Assembly (NCBI GenBank): GCA_934871445.1
Contig: CAKXBD010000014.1
Span: 1 to 24,939 of the forward strand
Direction of reading: 5' to 3'
DNA from: an uncultured bacterium
Lineage (GTDB): Bacteria; Bacillota; Clostridia; Christensenellales; Borkfalkiaceae
DNA: 24,939 nucleotides
Shown here: positions 1 through 7,543 of the stretch, piece by piece
How positions within the stretch are numbered: position 1 is the stretch's first letter
Layout of the letters: each line of letters opens with the position of its first letter
The notes under the pieces: model-generated
Told to the model about the DNA's origin: nothing
Database searches by the model: none
The model's input: the letters and a program-made list of their open reading frames with translations, nothing else
Program-made: the position numbers and the translations under genes

Positions 1-148
1 CCCATTCCCCGGTCAACGGATTTTTGACTTCGATATAAATTCTTGGTTTCCCGTCCTTTGTATTTACACATCCGCCAAAAACAAATATCAGGGACAGGAC
101 GCCCGTCAAAATAATGCCGTATACTGCTTTCCGAAAAGTTTTCCACAT
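1..148 (-). CDS. Small lipoprotein, partial (C-terminus outside window)
   Basis: Reading leftwards from an ATG at 148, the first 49 codons are open to the window edge. The start is supported by a GGGGAGGTGAAG ribosome binding site a few bases upstream. The N-terminus has a basic start (MWKTFRKA), a hydrophobic stretch of about 18 residues and a lipobox-like FGGC with Cys at residue 27, so it is probably an exported lipoprotein anchored by its N-terminal Cys. The mature part begins with polar residues. No family is recognisable from this fragment. It lies 43 bases after another small lipoprotein gene and is probably the last visible member of the ABC exporter operon. Function unknown. Confidence 0.7.
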   Translation of the reverse strand, partial: MWKTFRKAVYGIILTGVLSLIFVFGGCVNTKDGKPRIYIEVKNPLTGEW

Positions 149-191
149 ATTCTTCACCTCCCCTCAGCAGATAATTTACGATACTTATATC

Positions 192-647
192 TTATACTAC
201 CGTTATATATAAATATATACTTCTAAAATTCCATAAATCCGATGTGGCATCAGCAGAGCAACAAAAAACATATTTTCCTCTGTCTTTCAGTCGGCGTAAT
301 GTGCTTTGCTTACCCTCCAAATCAGTATAAAGAAAATCTGCTTGGAATATATTTGCGCCTCCGCTCGCAGGAGCAAACCACTCATCACCCCAACGCGGAT
401 GGTCGGCCAACTGATATTCTTTGACATAGAACCGATGTTCCTGTCCGTCATAGTTTTTGGTCGTGTACATTTCCTGAACATCGGGGGTGAATATCCATTC
501 GTCGCCGTCGTCCGAAGCGATTTTAATCGTGACGTCGTATTTCTTATCTTCGTCCTCTGCTTTACAGCCCGAAAACAGACTCACCGAGCCGAAAAGCCCC
601 ACCAAAACGCCGAGGATTGTGCCGATTATCCGCTTTGCCGTTTTCAT
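192..647 (-). CDS. Small lipoprotein of unknown function
   Basis: The product is 151 aa. It has an N-terminal signal (MKTAKR, then about 18 hydrophobic residues) ending in the lipobox LFSGC with Cys at residue 28, followed by an acidic linker (KAEDEDKK). The mature domain is rich in Tyr and Trp and looks like a small beta-rich extracellular domain. I do not recognise a family. The ATG is preceded by AAGGAGGATAGGGCATT. That ribosome binding site directly follows the stop codon of the ABC exporter gene, with a gap of 15 bases, so the two genes are almost certainly co-transcribed and perhaps functionally linked. The downstream gene is a second lipoprotein with a similar signal region, possibly a distant paralogue. 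What the exporter and lipoproteins do together cannot be read from the sequence. Confidence 0.75.
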   Translation of the reverse strand: MKTAKRIIGTILGVLVGLFGSVSLFSGCKAEDEDKKYDVTIKIASDDGDEWIFTPDVQEMYTTKNYDGQEHRFYVKEYQLADHPRWGDEWFAPASGGANIFQADFLYTDLEGKQSTLRRLKDRGKYVFCCSADATSDLWNFRSIYLYITVV

Positions 648-662
648 AATGCCCTATCCTCC

Positions 663-2390
663 TTATTCGCGGAACTGATAGCGATACAATTCCGCATACA
701 GTCCCCCGCTTTCGACGAGCTGTTCATGCGTGCCGCGCTCGGTAATGACGCCGTCCGTCACGACGAGGATTTCGTCCGCGTTTTTGACGGTAGATAACCT
801 GTGCGCCACGACGAGCGTCGTGCGCCCCTTGCTGAGCTCGGAAAGGGAGCTTTGAATCTGCATTTCGGTCATATTGTCGAGCGCGCTAGTCGCCTCGTCG
901 AGAATGAGCACAGGCGGATTTTTGAGGAATGCCCGAGCGATGGAAATGCGTTGTTTTTGTCCTCCGGAGAGCTTGACGCCCCGCTCGCCGACCTCGGTAT
1001 CGTAGCCGTCGGGCAGGCTCATGACGTAATCGTGAATATTTGCGCGTTTTGCGGCGAGAATCATTTCCGCTTCCGACTTATCGGGCGAGCCGTACATGAT
1101 ATTGTCGCGGATACTGCCCGCGAACAGGAACACGTCCTGCGCGACCACGGCGATTTTGCTCCGAAGCGTTTCGCTAGAAACGTCGTTAATATCCGTCCCG
1201 CCGATGGTAATTTTTCCGCCGTCGCGGAGATAGAAACGGGGCAGGAGGTGACAAATCGTCGTCTTTCCCCCGCCGGAGGAGCCGACGAGCGCGACCGTTT
1301 CGCCCTTCTTTACCGTAAAGGAAATTCCTTTCAATACGTCCGTGCTGTCGCCTTCCCGATTGCGGTAGCCGAAAGTCACGTCGTCGAATACGATGTCTCC
1401 GTCCATATCCGCTTCGACGGGGTGTTCGGGCTGATATTCGGAGGGCATATCCATGAGCTCGCAAAAGCGGCGGAAACCCGTCAATCCGTCCTGAATCTGT
1501 TCAAACAGCGTGACGAGCGTACGAAGCGGCGTCAAAAGCATGGTAATATAGAGAATGAACGCGGTGAAATCGGGGCCGTTTATCACTCGGAAATAGAACA
1601 AGAGCCCGCCCGCGACCAGAGCGAGGAGATAGAGGAAGTCGTTAAACGCAGACATGCCGCCCTGAAACATTCCCATCGCGCGGTAGGAATCCGACCTTGC
1701 CTTTTTGAATCTTCCGTTGACGACGTCGAACTTCTTTTCTTCGGTATCGAGGGCGTTATATGCCTTTGTAATGCGCACGCCGGAAACGGAGGACTCTATT
1801 TCGGCGTTGATTTCCGCAATTTTCTTTCTCGATTCCTCGAACGCCTTATTCATGCGCCCCCGCGCCTTGATCGCGAAAAAGAGCATGAAGGGAATATACA
1901 CGAGCACGATAAGTGCCAGCCAGGGATTAATAAGACACAGCATGACGAGAGCGCCGAGAATAGAAATGCAGGAATTGAATACATCCTCGGGGCCGTGGTG
2001 CGCGAGTTCGGAGACCTCGAAGAGATCGTTGATGATGCGGGACATAACGCTGCCCGTCTTGTGCTCGTCAAAGAAGGAAAAGGGCATGGTCTCGATATGG
2101 CGGAATAAAGCGCGGCGCATATCCCCTTGAATCCGCACGCCCAGTACGTGTCCCCAATAGCCCACGATATAGGTGAGAACGCTCTTCAAAGCGTAAATCG
2201 CGGCCAAAACGATGGCCCAGACGATGAGAAGCCGAAGGTTTTGATTGGGGACGTAATCGTTCATGATATTCCGCGCGATCATGGGATAGAACATATTGCA
2301 GACGGAAATGGTGAACGAACAGACGAGGTCGAGCAGAAACAGGCGTTTATGGGGTTTGTAGTAGGAAAAAAATCTTCTTACCAGTTTCAT
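663..2390 (-). CDS. ABC transporter, fused permease/ATPase exporter half-transporter
   Basis: The 575-aa protein has the type IV (MsbA/LmrA-like) exporter layout. An N-terminal membrane domain (about residues 15-305, six predicted helices) is followed by a nucleotide-binding domain. The ATPase shows Walker A GSSGGGKTT (about 367-375), signature LSGGQ (about 472-476), Walker B VLILDEATSALD (about 491-502) and the switch His in VVAHRLST. Only one half-transporter gene is present, so it probably works as a homodimer in the cytoplasmic membrane. These exporters move lipids, drugs or peptides; there is no C39 peptidase domain and the substrate is unknown. The ATG has the ribosome binding site AGGAG five bases upstream. 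A sigma-A-like promoter lies at 2436-2464, and two lipoprotein genes follow. Confidence 0.93.
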   Translation of the reverse strand: MKLVRRFFSYYKPHKRLFLLDLVCSFTISVCNMFYPMIARNIMNDYVPNQNLRLLIVWAIVLAAIYALKSVLTYIVGYWGHVLGVRIQGDMRRALFRHIETMPFSFFDEHKTGSVMSRIINDLFEVSELAHHGPEDVFNSCISILGALVMLCLINPWLALIVLVYIPFMLFFAIKARGRMNKAFEESRKKIAEINAEIESSVSGVRITKAYNALDTEEKKFDVVNGRFKKARSDSYRAMGMFQGGMSAFNDFLYLLALVAGGLLFYFRVINGPDFTAFILYITMLLTPLRTLVTLFEQIQDGLTGFRRFCELMDMPSEYQPEHPVEADMDGDIVFDDVTFGYRNREGDSTDVLKGISFTVKKGETVALVGSSGGGKTTICHLLPRFYLRDGGKITIGGTDINDVSSETLRSKIAVVAQDVFLFAGSIRDNIMYGSPDKSEAEMILAAKRANIHDYVMSLPDGYDTEVGERGVKLSGGQKQRISIARAFLKNPPVLILDEATSALDNMTEMQIQSSLSELSKGRTTLVVAHRLSTVKNADEILVVTDGVITERGTHEQLVESGGLYAELYRYQFRE

Positions 2391-2435
2391 GTTTGCTCCT
2401 CTGTTATGAATTTACACATTATTTTAATCATCTTT

Positions 2436-2464
2436 ATTTTATCACAGAATTGCCGAAAAGGCAA
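2436..2464 (-). promoter_or_regulatory. Sigma-A-type promoter for the ABC exporter/lipoprotein operon
   Basis: On the minus strand, TTGCCT (2459-2464) and TAAAAT (2436-2441) are separated by 17 bases. Transcription would start about 40 bases before the exporter ATG. The feo terminator lies just upstream, so the operon needs its own promoter here. The assignment rests on motif match only. Confidence 0.55.
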
Positions 2465-2476
2465 ATAAAAAGCCTA

Positions 2477-2523
2477 CAAAAAAGCGGTCGAAGGAGTATA
2501 AACACACCTCGTCCGCCTTTTTG
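2477..2523 (-). terminator. Rho-independent terminator of the feo operon
   Basis: Read on the minus strand, GCGGACGAGG pairs with CCTTCGACCGC with one mismatch and one bulge. The loop is about 15 bases, and TTTTTTG follows. It lies about 70 bases after the stop codon of the last feo gene (2591) and just before the promoter of the next operon. An A-run on the other side gives it partial two-way character. Confidence 0.65.
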
Positions 2524-2590
2524 TCAATGAAACAGAGTTATATAAATCGGTAAGTGAGTAAACGTAATTATGAATGTCTTTCCGCGGCGC

Positions 2591-2773
2591 TTATTTTTGC
2601 GGAAGGTCTTTTTTCTCCTTCTTTTTGGAAGCGCAAGCGCCGTGATAAGGACAATCGGAGCAACCGCAGTCACAGCCGGTTTTTCCTTTTTTCTTCCGTA
2701 TAATTCCGCAGACCGCAACGGCGATGACGATCGCCGCGGCCGCGATAACGATAATAATTTCGATAGGTTTCAT
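2591..2773 (-). CDS. FeoB-associated Cys-rich membrane protein
   Basis: This 60-aa protein has one N-terminal transmembrane helix (about residues 4-25, IEIIIVIAAAAIVIAVAV), a basic stop-transfer stretch (RKKKGK) and a Cys cluster with the pattern C-x-C-x-C-x2-C-x5-C (GCDCGCSDCPYHGAC). Its size, topology, Cys cluster and position directly after feoB match the known family of FeoB-associated Cys-rich membrane proteins in Firmicutes. Its exact role is not established; the Cys cluster suggests handling or sensing of ferrous iron at the membrane next to FeoB. The start has GGAGGTGG 10 bases upstream. It is the last gene before the feo terminator. Confidence 0.85.
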   Translation of the reverse strand: MKPIEIIIVIAAAAIVIAVAVCGIIRKKKGKTGCDCGCSDCPYHGACASKKKEKKDLPQK

Positions 2774-2818
2774 GGTCGCTGTCCACCTCCGTCGGGAGCT
2801 GTATTTATCAAACCGCCC

Positions 2819-5143
2819 TTACGCGGCAGCGGCACTGCCGAATTTTTTATCCGATTTGTTTTTGAGGATAATCACGAGCGCCGTTACAACCGCGACCGCA
2901 AGCCAGATAAATACGGTCCACCACCAGCTGCCGATCGTGTATACGGCAGCCGAGACAACATAGGAGGCAACCAGCCAGAAAAGCATCGTCCATTTGAGCT
3001 TTCCTTTGGGGAGCTCGGCCTTGGCGGTCGCTACGGCCGCGAAGCAGGGAATTGTCGTCATATTGAACGCGATGAAGGAAATCAGTGCGGGAATGGTGAT
3101 CCCGGTAGCCTCTATCATGGCGACGGCTTCTATAACGCCGTCCTCGCTGGCCTCCTCCGCCGCCAGAATGGCGTCGATGATACTCTGATCGATGTTGAGA
3201 TTTCCGCTTTCCGCGGCGCTGACGATACAGACCGCGAGGGTAAAGAAGGTAGCCACGACGTTTTCCTTCGCGATGAGTCCCGTCACGGCAGCGACGGCAA
3301 AAACCCAGCCGAACGCGGATAACTGCGAACCGAACCCGAGCGGCGTGAACAAAGGCTGAATGAACTTGCCGAGGGAAGAGAGAATGGAATTATCCATATC
3401 GTCCGCGATATAATGCCAATCCCAGCTGAACTTGGACAGGAACCAAATGACGATCGTCGAAGCGAGAATAATGGTAAACGCCTTTTTGATGAAATGCTTT
3501 ATCTTATCCCAGAGGTGAAGCATGAGGTTGCGGAACCGCGGCGCGTGATATGCGGGCAATTCCATAATGAAGGGCGGCGTTTCTCCCTTCATCGTCGTGT
3601 TGCGCATCAAAAGGAGACACGCCACGGCGGCAACCATGCCGAGAAGATACATAGAATAGGTAATGACGTCCGCGTTGCCAATCCCGAATTTCATGACGAT
3701 ACCGCCGGAAATCGCGGTGAGAATGGGCAATTTTGCTCCGCAGGAGAAGAAGGGAATCACGCGGATCGTCGCCGTGCGCTCCTTTTCGTCCGCGAGGGTA
3801 CGAGTATTGATCATCGCGGGCACGCTGCACCCGAATCCCATGATCATGGGCATAAAGGCTCGGCCCGAAACGCCGAAACGGCGGAACACTCTGTCGAGAA
3901 TGAACGCCACGCGCGCCATATATCCGCTGTCTTCCAGAATCGAGAAGAACAGGAACAACACGAGAATTTGCGGCAGGAAAGACAGCACGGAAAAGAGCCC
4001 GCCGAGAACGCCGTCGCATACGAGACTGACCGCCCAGGCGCTCGCGCCCGCCGATTCCAGCCCCGTCGTAGCGAGCTCCGTCAACGTATCGGTGAGAAGC
4101 CCCAGGGCATTCGCCAAAATTACGCCGGGAGAATTGAGCCCGCCGGTAAAGAACACGCCGCCCGCGGCCGTCCCGCTGATTTCTTCCGCCCATGCGCCGA
4201 ACGGCTTAATGATGGCGCCGAGGAAAAGAAAATCCTCGGAGAACGTCAAGTGGAAAATCGCAAACAGAATGACGAGAAACAGCGGAATCCCCGCCCATTT
4301 ATTCGTGAGCACCCTGTCCGCCTTGTCGGACGCGGTCAGTCCGTTGTCCGCGCGTTTTTTGGATTTCGTGAGGACAGGGGAGAAGTTTTCGGATATGTAC
4401 TTATAGCGCGCGTCGGCGATTTCCGCCTCCGAATCTCCGCCGAACTCTCCGTTTTCGTAATCGTTTTCTTTGAAATATTTTTCGATTTCCGCCGCCTCCG
4501 AAGGATGCGACTTCACTTCGAGTTCGTCCTTTTCCACGAGCTTCACTGCATGGAATAAAGGAGCGGGAACGCCCGCGCTCTTCAAGAGCTTTTCGGCGTG
4601 CGCGACGGCGGAACCGAGTCCGGAAGTACGCAGGACACTGCTGCCCTCCCGCTTGTTTTTCGCCGTTTCCACGGCGCGTTTCATAAGGAGATCCGTGTTC
4701 GTATCTTTGAGCGCGGAAATTTCCACCACGGGCACGCCCATGCGCTTTTCGAGCGTCTTGACGTCGAGCTTATCCCCGTTCTTTTCGAGGACGTCCGTCA
4801 TATTGAGCGCCACGATCAGCGGAATATCCACTTCCATGAGCTGCGTCGTGAGATAGAGGTTTCTTTCGAGGTTAGTTGCGTCCACGATATTGATGACGCA
4901 ATCGGGCCGTTCGTCGAGGACAAAATTTCTCGCGATAACTTCTTCGGGGGTATAGGGTGAAAGGGAATAGATACCGGGCAGGTCTACGATGTCGACATGC
5001 TGCCCGCCTTTTTTATAAGTTCCCTCGCGCTTATCTACGGTGACGCCCGGCCAGTTTCCCACGTGCGCCGTGCTTCCCGTCAGAGCATTGAACAGAGTCG
5101 TTTTTCCCGAATTCGGGTTTCCGGCCAAAGCAAATTTTAACAT
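2819..5143 (-). CDS. feoB: Ferrous iron transport protein B
   Basis: FeoB is the GTPase-linked membrane protein that imports ferrous iron. With the start at 5143 it is 774 aa. The N-terminal G domain has G1 GNPNSGKT (8-15), G3 DLPG (54-57), G4 NMTD (114-117) and a G5-like SALK. A helical linker follows, then a large membrane region with two Gate-type segments (around LFSVLSFLPQILVLFLFF and the GFGCSVPA motif) and a C-terminal hydrophobic tail. The longest reading frame begins at a TTG at 5161, but that would overlap the feoA end. The ATG at 5143 begins MLKFALAGNPNSGKT, has GAGGAGG nine bases upstream and lies one base after the feoA stop, which indicates translational coupling. Expression is expected to rise in low iron through the DtxR-type regulator encoded upstream. 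Confidence 0.96.
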   Translation of the reverse strand: MLKFALAGNPNSGKTTLFNALTGSTAHVGNWPGVTVDKREGTYKKGGQHVDIVDLPGIYSLSPYTPEEVIARNFVLDERPDCVINIVDATNLERNLYLTTQLMEVDIPLIVALNMTDVLEKNGDKLDVKTLEKRMGVPVVEISALKDTNTDLLMKRAVETAKNKREGSSVLRTSGLGSAVAHAEKLLKSAGVPAPLFHAVKLVEKDELEVKSHPSEAAEIEKYFKENDYENGEFGGDSEAEIADARYKYISENFSPVLTKSKKRADNGLTASDKADRVLTNKWAGIPLFLVILFAIFHLTFSEDFLFLGAIIKPFGAWAEEISGTAAGGVFFTGGLNSPGVILANALGLLTDTLTELATTGLESAGASAWAVSLVCDGVLGGLFSVLSFLPQILVLFLFFSILEDSGYMARVAFILDRVFRRFGVSGRAFMPMIMGFGCSVPAMINTRTLADEKERTATIRVIPFFSCGAKLPILTAISGGIVMKFGIGNADVITYSMYLLGMVAAVACLLLMRNTTMKGETPPFIMELPAYHAPRFRNLMLHLWDKIKHFIKKAFTIILASTIVIWFLSKFSWDWHYIADDMDNSILSSLGKFIQPLFTPLGFGSQLSAFGWVFAVAAVTGLIAKENVVATFFTLAVCIVSAAESGNLNIDQSIIDAILAAEEASEDGVIEAVAMIEATGITIPALISFIAFNMTTIPCFAAVATAKAELPKGKLKWTMLFWLVASYVVSAAVYTIGSWWWTVFIWLAVAVVTALVIILKNKSDKKFGSAAAA

Positions 5144-5144
5144 G

Positions 5145-5393
5145 TCACTTGGCCTCCTCAACTTTGCCGGCTTGCATCTGAACGCAGGCCGCTTCCGCTT
5201 TTCTCAAAGTGAGCTCATACCCGCGAATGGTAATTTCGATAGGATCGCCGAGCGGCGCTTTCTTTTTCAGAACGACTTCCGCGCCGGGCGTCACTCCCAT
5301 GTCGAAAAGCCTCCGCCTCACCGCGCCCGCGCCTGTAACGGAAAGAATTTTTCCGCTCTCTCCGACGCCGAACTCCGATAAAAGTTTCGTCAT
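5145..5393 (-). CDS. feoA: FeoA-type ferrous iron transport accessory protein
   Basis: FeoA is a small cytoplasmic SH3-like protein thought to act with FeoB. From the ATG at 5393 it is 82 aa (MTKLLSEFGVGESGKIL...). It has the family pattern VRRRLFDMGVTPGAEV followed by a beta strand (PIEITIRGYELTLRKAEA). A longer in-frame start exists at 5435, but AGGAGAT sits six bases before the 5393 ATG and the extra residues do not look like FeoA, so I chose the shorter form. The gene lies 38 bases after a second FeoA-like gene and one base before feoB. Confidence 0.92.
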   Translation of the reverse strand: MTKLLSEFGVGESGKILSVTGAGAVRRRLFDMGVTPGAEVVLKKKAPLGDPIEITIRGYELTLRKAEAACVQMQAGKVEEAK

Positions 5394-5431
5394 TATTTTA
5401 TCTCCTGAACCAATTCCTTGGCTATGTAAGC

Positions 5432-5641
5432 TCAAATAAAAATCCCAGCAGACATCTTCCTGTCCAGAGCCATGCGCCCGTCTTTGACCTTCAAAATCAG
5501 CGCGCCGCCGTCACTGGAAAGAACCGTCACCTTCTGCCCTACCGCCAGCCCCAGATTTTCAAGGTGTCTCTTTACCTTCTCGTCCGCAGCCAGTCTCCTG
5601 ATCTCCACTTCTTCGCCTAAAGGAGCCATTTTCAAAGGCAT
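5432..5641 (-). CDS. Second FeoA-like protein
   Basis: This is a 69-aa FeoA-domain protein: PLGEEVEIRRLAADEKVKRHLENLGLAVGQKVTVLSSDGGALILKVKDGRMALDRKMSAGI. The features LxxLGLxxGxxV and a terminal LD/A-IFI-type strand are typical of FeoA. It is the first gene after the iron-regulated promoter and has GGAGG nine bases before its ATG. Two FeoA proteins ahead of FeoB is a common Clostridia arrangement. One copy may bind FeoB and the other may have a separate regulatory role; that division is inference. Confidence 0.88.
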   Translation of the reverse strand: MPLKMAPLGEEVEIRRLAADEKVKRHLENLGLAVGQKVTVLSSDGGALILKVKDGRMALDRKMSAGIFI

Positions 5642-5749
5642 ATCTTCATTCCTCCGTTTTTAACCAATGCCAATTATTTTTTCTGAAAGAAAACGACGCT
5701 GCGCCGTTTTTCAAAAAAGTTAACTCCGGCTGATTTTATTTACAGTGAT

Positions 5750-5778
5750 ATTATATCATTATTTTATGCGCTTGTCAA
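5750..5778 (-). promoter_or_regulatory. Consensus sigma-A promoter of the feoA-feoA-feoB operon
   Basis: On the minus strand a perfect TTGACA (5773-5778) and a perfect TATAAT (5750-5755) are exactly 17 bases apart. The start site would be near 5743, about 100 bases before the first feoA-like gene. A promoter this strong needs a repressor, consistent with the DtxR-type gene just upstream. The 5' leader contains an AGTTAACT palindrome at 5718-5725. Confidence 0.85.
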
Positions 5779-5785
5779 GAAAAAA

Positions 5786-5799
5786 TTGACCTAAGTTAA
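5786..5799. promoter_or_regulatory. Candidate metalloregulator operator upstream of the feo promoter
   Basis: TTGACCTAAGTTAA is an imperfect inverted repeat (half-sites TTGACCT and TTAACTT) lying eight bases upstream of the -35 element. It overlaps the stop codon of the DtxR-type gene. It resembles the general T-T-A-A/G-rich dyads bound by DtxR/MntR/IdeR proteins but is not a full consensus. The assignment is inference from symmetry and position. Confidence 0.35.
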
Positions 5800-6200
5800 G
5801 ATTTTTTTTCGAAATTTTTTTGCTGATTCTCGACGTATTTTTTCATCATATTTAATGTTTCTGCGCCGAGAAGGTGTTCCATTTTGCAAGCGTCCTCTTC
5901 CGCGGAAGCGGGAGAGACTCCGTGAGCGATAAGGAAGTCGCGGATCACGCAGTGCTTCTGATAGACGGAAGAAGCGTAATTCTTGCCTTCTTCGGTGAGA
6001 TAGAGATGTTTGCCGTCCTCGTAGACGTAACCCCTTTCGCAGAGCAGTTTCACTGCCTTATTGACGGCGGCCTGCGACACGCCTATTTTTTTTGCCACTT
6101 CTATTCGATGTACGTAAGGGAGCTTTTCGCTCAAAAGCAAAATACTTTCGAGGTAATCCTCCTCCGATTCGTTGCTTTTTACAGGGCCTCTGTTGATCAT
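5796..6200 (-). CDS. DtxR/MntR-family metal-dependent transcriptional regulator
   Basis: The 134-aa protein has the short two-domain form of the DtxR family. An N-terminal winged helix (about residues 10-75: SEEDYLESILLLSEKLPYVHRIEVAKKIGVSQAAVNKAVKLLCERGYV, then a wing with YLTEEG) is followed by a metal-binding and dimerisation domain with candidate ligands in YQKHCVIRDFLI, EEDACKMEH and HLL. The C-terminal SH3 domain of long DtxR/IdeR proteins is absent, as in MntR. It probably binds Fe(II) or Mn(II) and represses the feo promoter directly downstream. The ATG at 6200 has AGGAGG eight bases upstream. No clear promoter is visible in front of it; it may be read through from queA. Confidence 0.9.
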   Translation of the reverse strand: MINRGPVKSNESEEDYLESILLLSEKLPYVHRIEVAKKIGVSQAAVNKAVKLLCERGYVYEDGKHLYLTEEGKNYASSVYQKHCVIRDFLIAHGVSPASAEEDACKMEHLLGAETLNMMKKYVENQQKNFEKKS

Positions 6201-6416
6201 TTTTCTTTCCTCCTTATTTGGGATTTTATCGTATATGAAAATTTCAAACGTCGCCGCCGAAGTCTATAAGAGAACATCGCGTCGCCGAAGTTTACGGGAA
6301 ACAGGATGAGGATTGGAGAAGCGAGCAAGACAAGGGAACGCGGCTTTGACCGCAGGGAGTGCACACAGGCGTGCACGACCGAGGCAAAACGCGAGTTCGA
6401 CACCGTATTGCACCGC
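6201..6416. other. Intergenic region between queA and the DtxR-type gene
   Basis: This 216-base gap holds no convincing gene. It contains a GTGCAC...GTGCAC hairpin (about 6359-6376), a GCGG-TCAAAG-CCGC hairpin (read on the minus strand, about 6342-6355) and, at 6275-6290, a copy of 16 bases from the queA 3' end. A related, slightly expanded copy lies at 6249-6263. A 75-codon minus-strand frame crosses it but has no ribosome binding site or family likeness. Confidence 0.5.
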
Positions 6417-6444
6417 TTATACAATCATCATCGCGTCGCCGAAG
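6275..6444. repeat. Direct repeat of the queA 3' end flanking an insert-like segment
   Basis: CATCGCGTCGCCGAAG occurs at 6275-6290 and again at 6429-6444, inside queA. There it encodes the end of the conserved FSFGDAM motif. The two copies are 154 bases apart and bracket a hairpin-rich segment. This looks like a short element or duplication that entered at the queA end and left or recreated its terminal codons. Confidence 0.6.
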
Positions 6445-7454
6445 CTGAAAAACCGATATTTTTTCTCCACCGCATATTTATATAAGTCGAGAATTTCCTG
6501 CCGACCGGTCATGCAGGCGACCAGCATAATCAGAGTGCTTTCGGGGAGGTGGAAATTGGTAATCAAGGCGTCGACGCATTTCATTTTATAGGGCGGGTAG
6601 AGAAAAATTTCCGTATTTCCGCTGCAAGCGCGAACAAAACCGCGTTCGTCCGCGACGCTTTCCAACGTGCGGACGGAAGTAGTGCCGACGGCGATCACCC
6701 GCCGCCCTTCCGCCTTTGCGCGGTTGATGATTTCCGCCGCGCGCTCGTCGACGCGGTAATATTCCGAATGCATTTTGTGGTCGGTGATAATCTCCTCGTT
6801 GACGGGGCGAAAGGTACCCAGCCCCACGTGCAGAAGCACCTCTGCGATTTCCGCACCCTTATCCCGAATTTTCCGAAGGAGTTCTTCGGTGAAATGCAGT
6901 CCTGCCGTCGGAGCGGCAGCCGAACCGTCCACTTTGCTGTATACCGTATTGTATCGACTTTGGTCTTCGAGCTTTTCCTTGATATACGGAGGAAGGGGCA
7001 TTGTACCGACACGGGAGAGGATATCCTCGAATACGCCGTCGAACGAAAAATTCACGATACGTTCTCCCGTTTCGGTAATCCCCTCAACCGTCAGAGAAAG
7101 CTCGTCATTCACTTTCATTTTCGCGCCGATTTTTCCTTTTTTCCCCGGCCGCATGAGCACTTCCCATTTTGCCAAATCGTATCTTTTGAGAAGCAGCACC
7201 TCCACAACTCCCCCATGCTCGGTCAACGCGTACAGCCGCGCGGGAATCACTTTGGTGTTGTTGATGACGAGAACGTCCCCGGGGCGGATATAATCGACAA
7301 TATCCCGAAAAATTTTGTCCTCCGCCTTTTTCGTCTTAGTATCATAGATTAAAAGCCTGGACGAATCCCGCGGCTCCGCCGGCGTCTGTGCAATCAGCTC
7401 TTCCGGCAGCTCGTAATAAAAATCGCTCTTTTTGTACTGCGTTTTTTCTTCCAT
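6417..7454 (-). CDS. queA: S-adenosylmethionine:tRNA ribosyltransferase-isomerase
   Basis: QueA moves the ribose of S-adenosylmethionine onto 7-aminomethyl-7-deazaguanine at the tRNA wobble base, making epoxyqueuosine. The 345-aa product matches the family length and carries its landmarks: FYYELPEELIAQTPAEPRDSSRLL near the N-terminus, VINNTKVIPARL, AAPTAGLHFT, HVGLGTFRPV, AVGTTSVRTLES, LITNFHLPESTLIMLV and the terminal FFSFGDAMMI. The frame extends three codons further to a TTG at 7463. The ATG at 7454 (MEEKTQYKKSDF) was preferred because the AAAGG upstream is better spaced for it. It ends the ruvC-ruvA-ruvB-queA cluster, a common bacterial arrangement. Its last codons are duplicated about 150 bases further on. 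Confidence 0.95.
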   Translation of the reverse strand: MEEKTQYKKSDFYYELPEELIAQTPAEPRDSSRLLIYDTKTKKAEDKIFRDIVDYIRPGDVLVINNTKVIPARLYALTEHGGVVEVLLLKRYDLAKWEVLMRPGKKGKIGAKMKVNDELSLTVEGITETGERIVNFSFDGVFEDILSRVGTMPLPPYIKEKLEDQSRYNTVYSKVDGSAAAPTAGLHFTEELLRKIRDKGAEIAEVLLHVGLGTFRPVNEEIITDHKMHSEYYRVDERAAEIINRAKAEGRRVIAVGTTSVRTLESVADERGFVRACSGNTEIFLYPPYKMKCVDALITNFHLPESTLIMLVACMTGRQEILDLYKYAVEKKYRFFSFGDAMMIV

Positions 7455-7543
7455 GATTTTCAATGCCTTTATTTCTCGATTAGTCCTTCATTTCTCGCCC
7501 GCTCTTTCCGTTTACAATACCGTTGCGCCGTCCCCGTTTCCCG

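Noticed and set aside
801..2108. 435-codon plus-strand frame opposite the ABC exporter
   Set aside because: It is antisense to a gene with clear ABC motifs, has no ribosome binding site and gives an unlikely His/Arg/Glu-rich product.
3413..4558. 381-codon plus-strand frame opposite feoB
   Set aside because: It is a shadow of the feoB codon pattern with implausible composition; feoB itself is certain.
5144..5161. Upstream TTG start for feoB at 5161
   Set aside because: It would overlap feoA and sit on top of the GAGGAGG ribosome binding site that serves the ATG at 5143.
6300..6410. tRNA-like GAGTTCGACACC stretch in the queA-dtxR gap
   Set aside because: No acceptor stem, D arm or anticodon arm can be drawn around it.
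6197..6424. 75-codon minus-strand frame between queA and the DtxR-type gene
   Set aside because: It has no ribosome binding site and no family likeness; part of it is the duplicated queA end read in frame.
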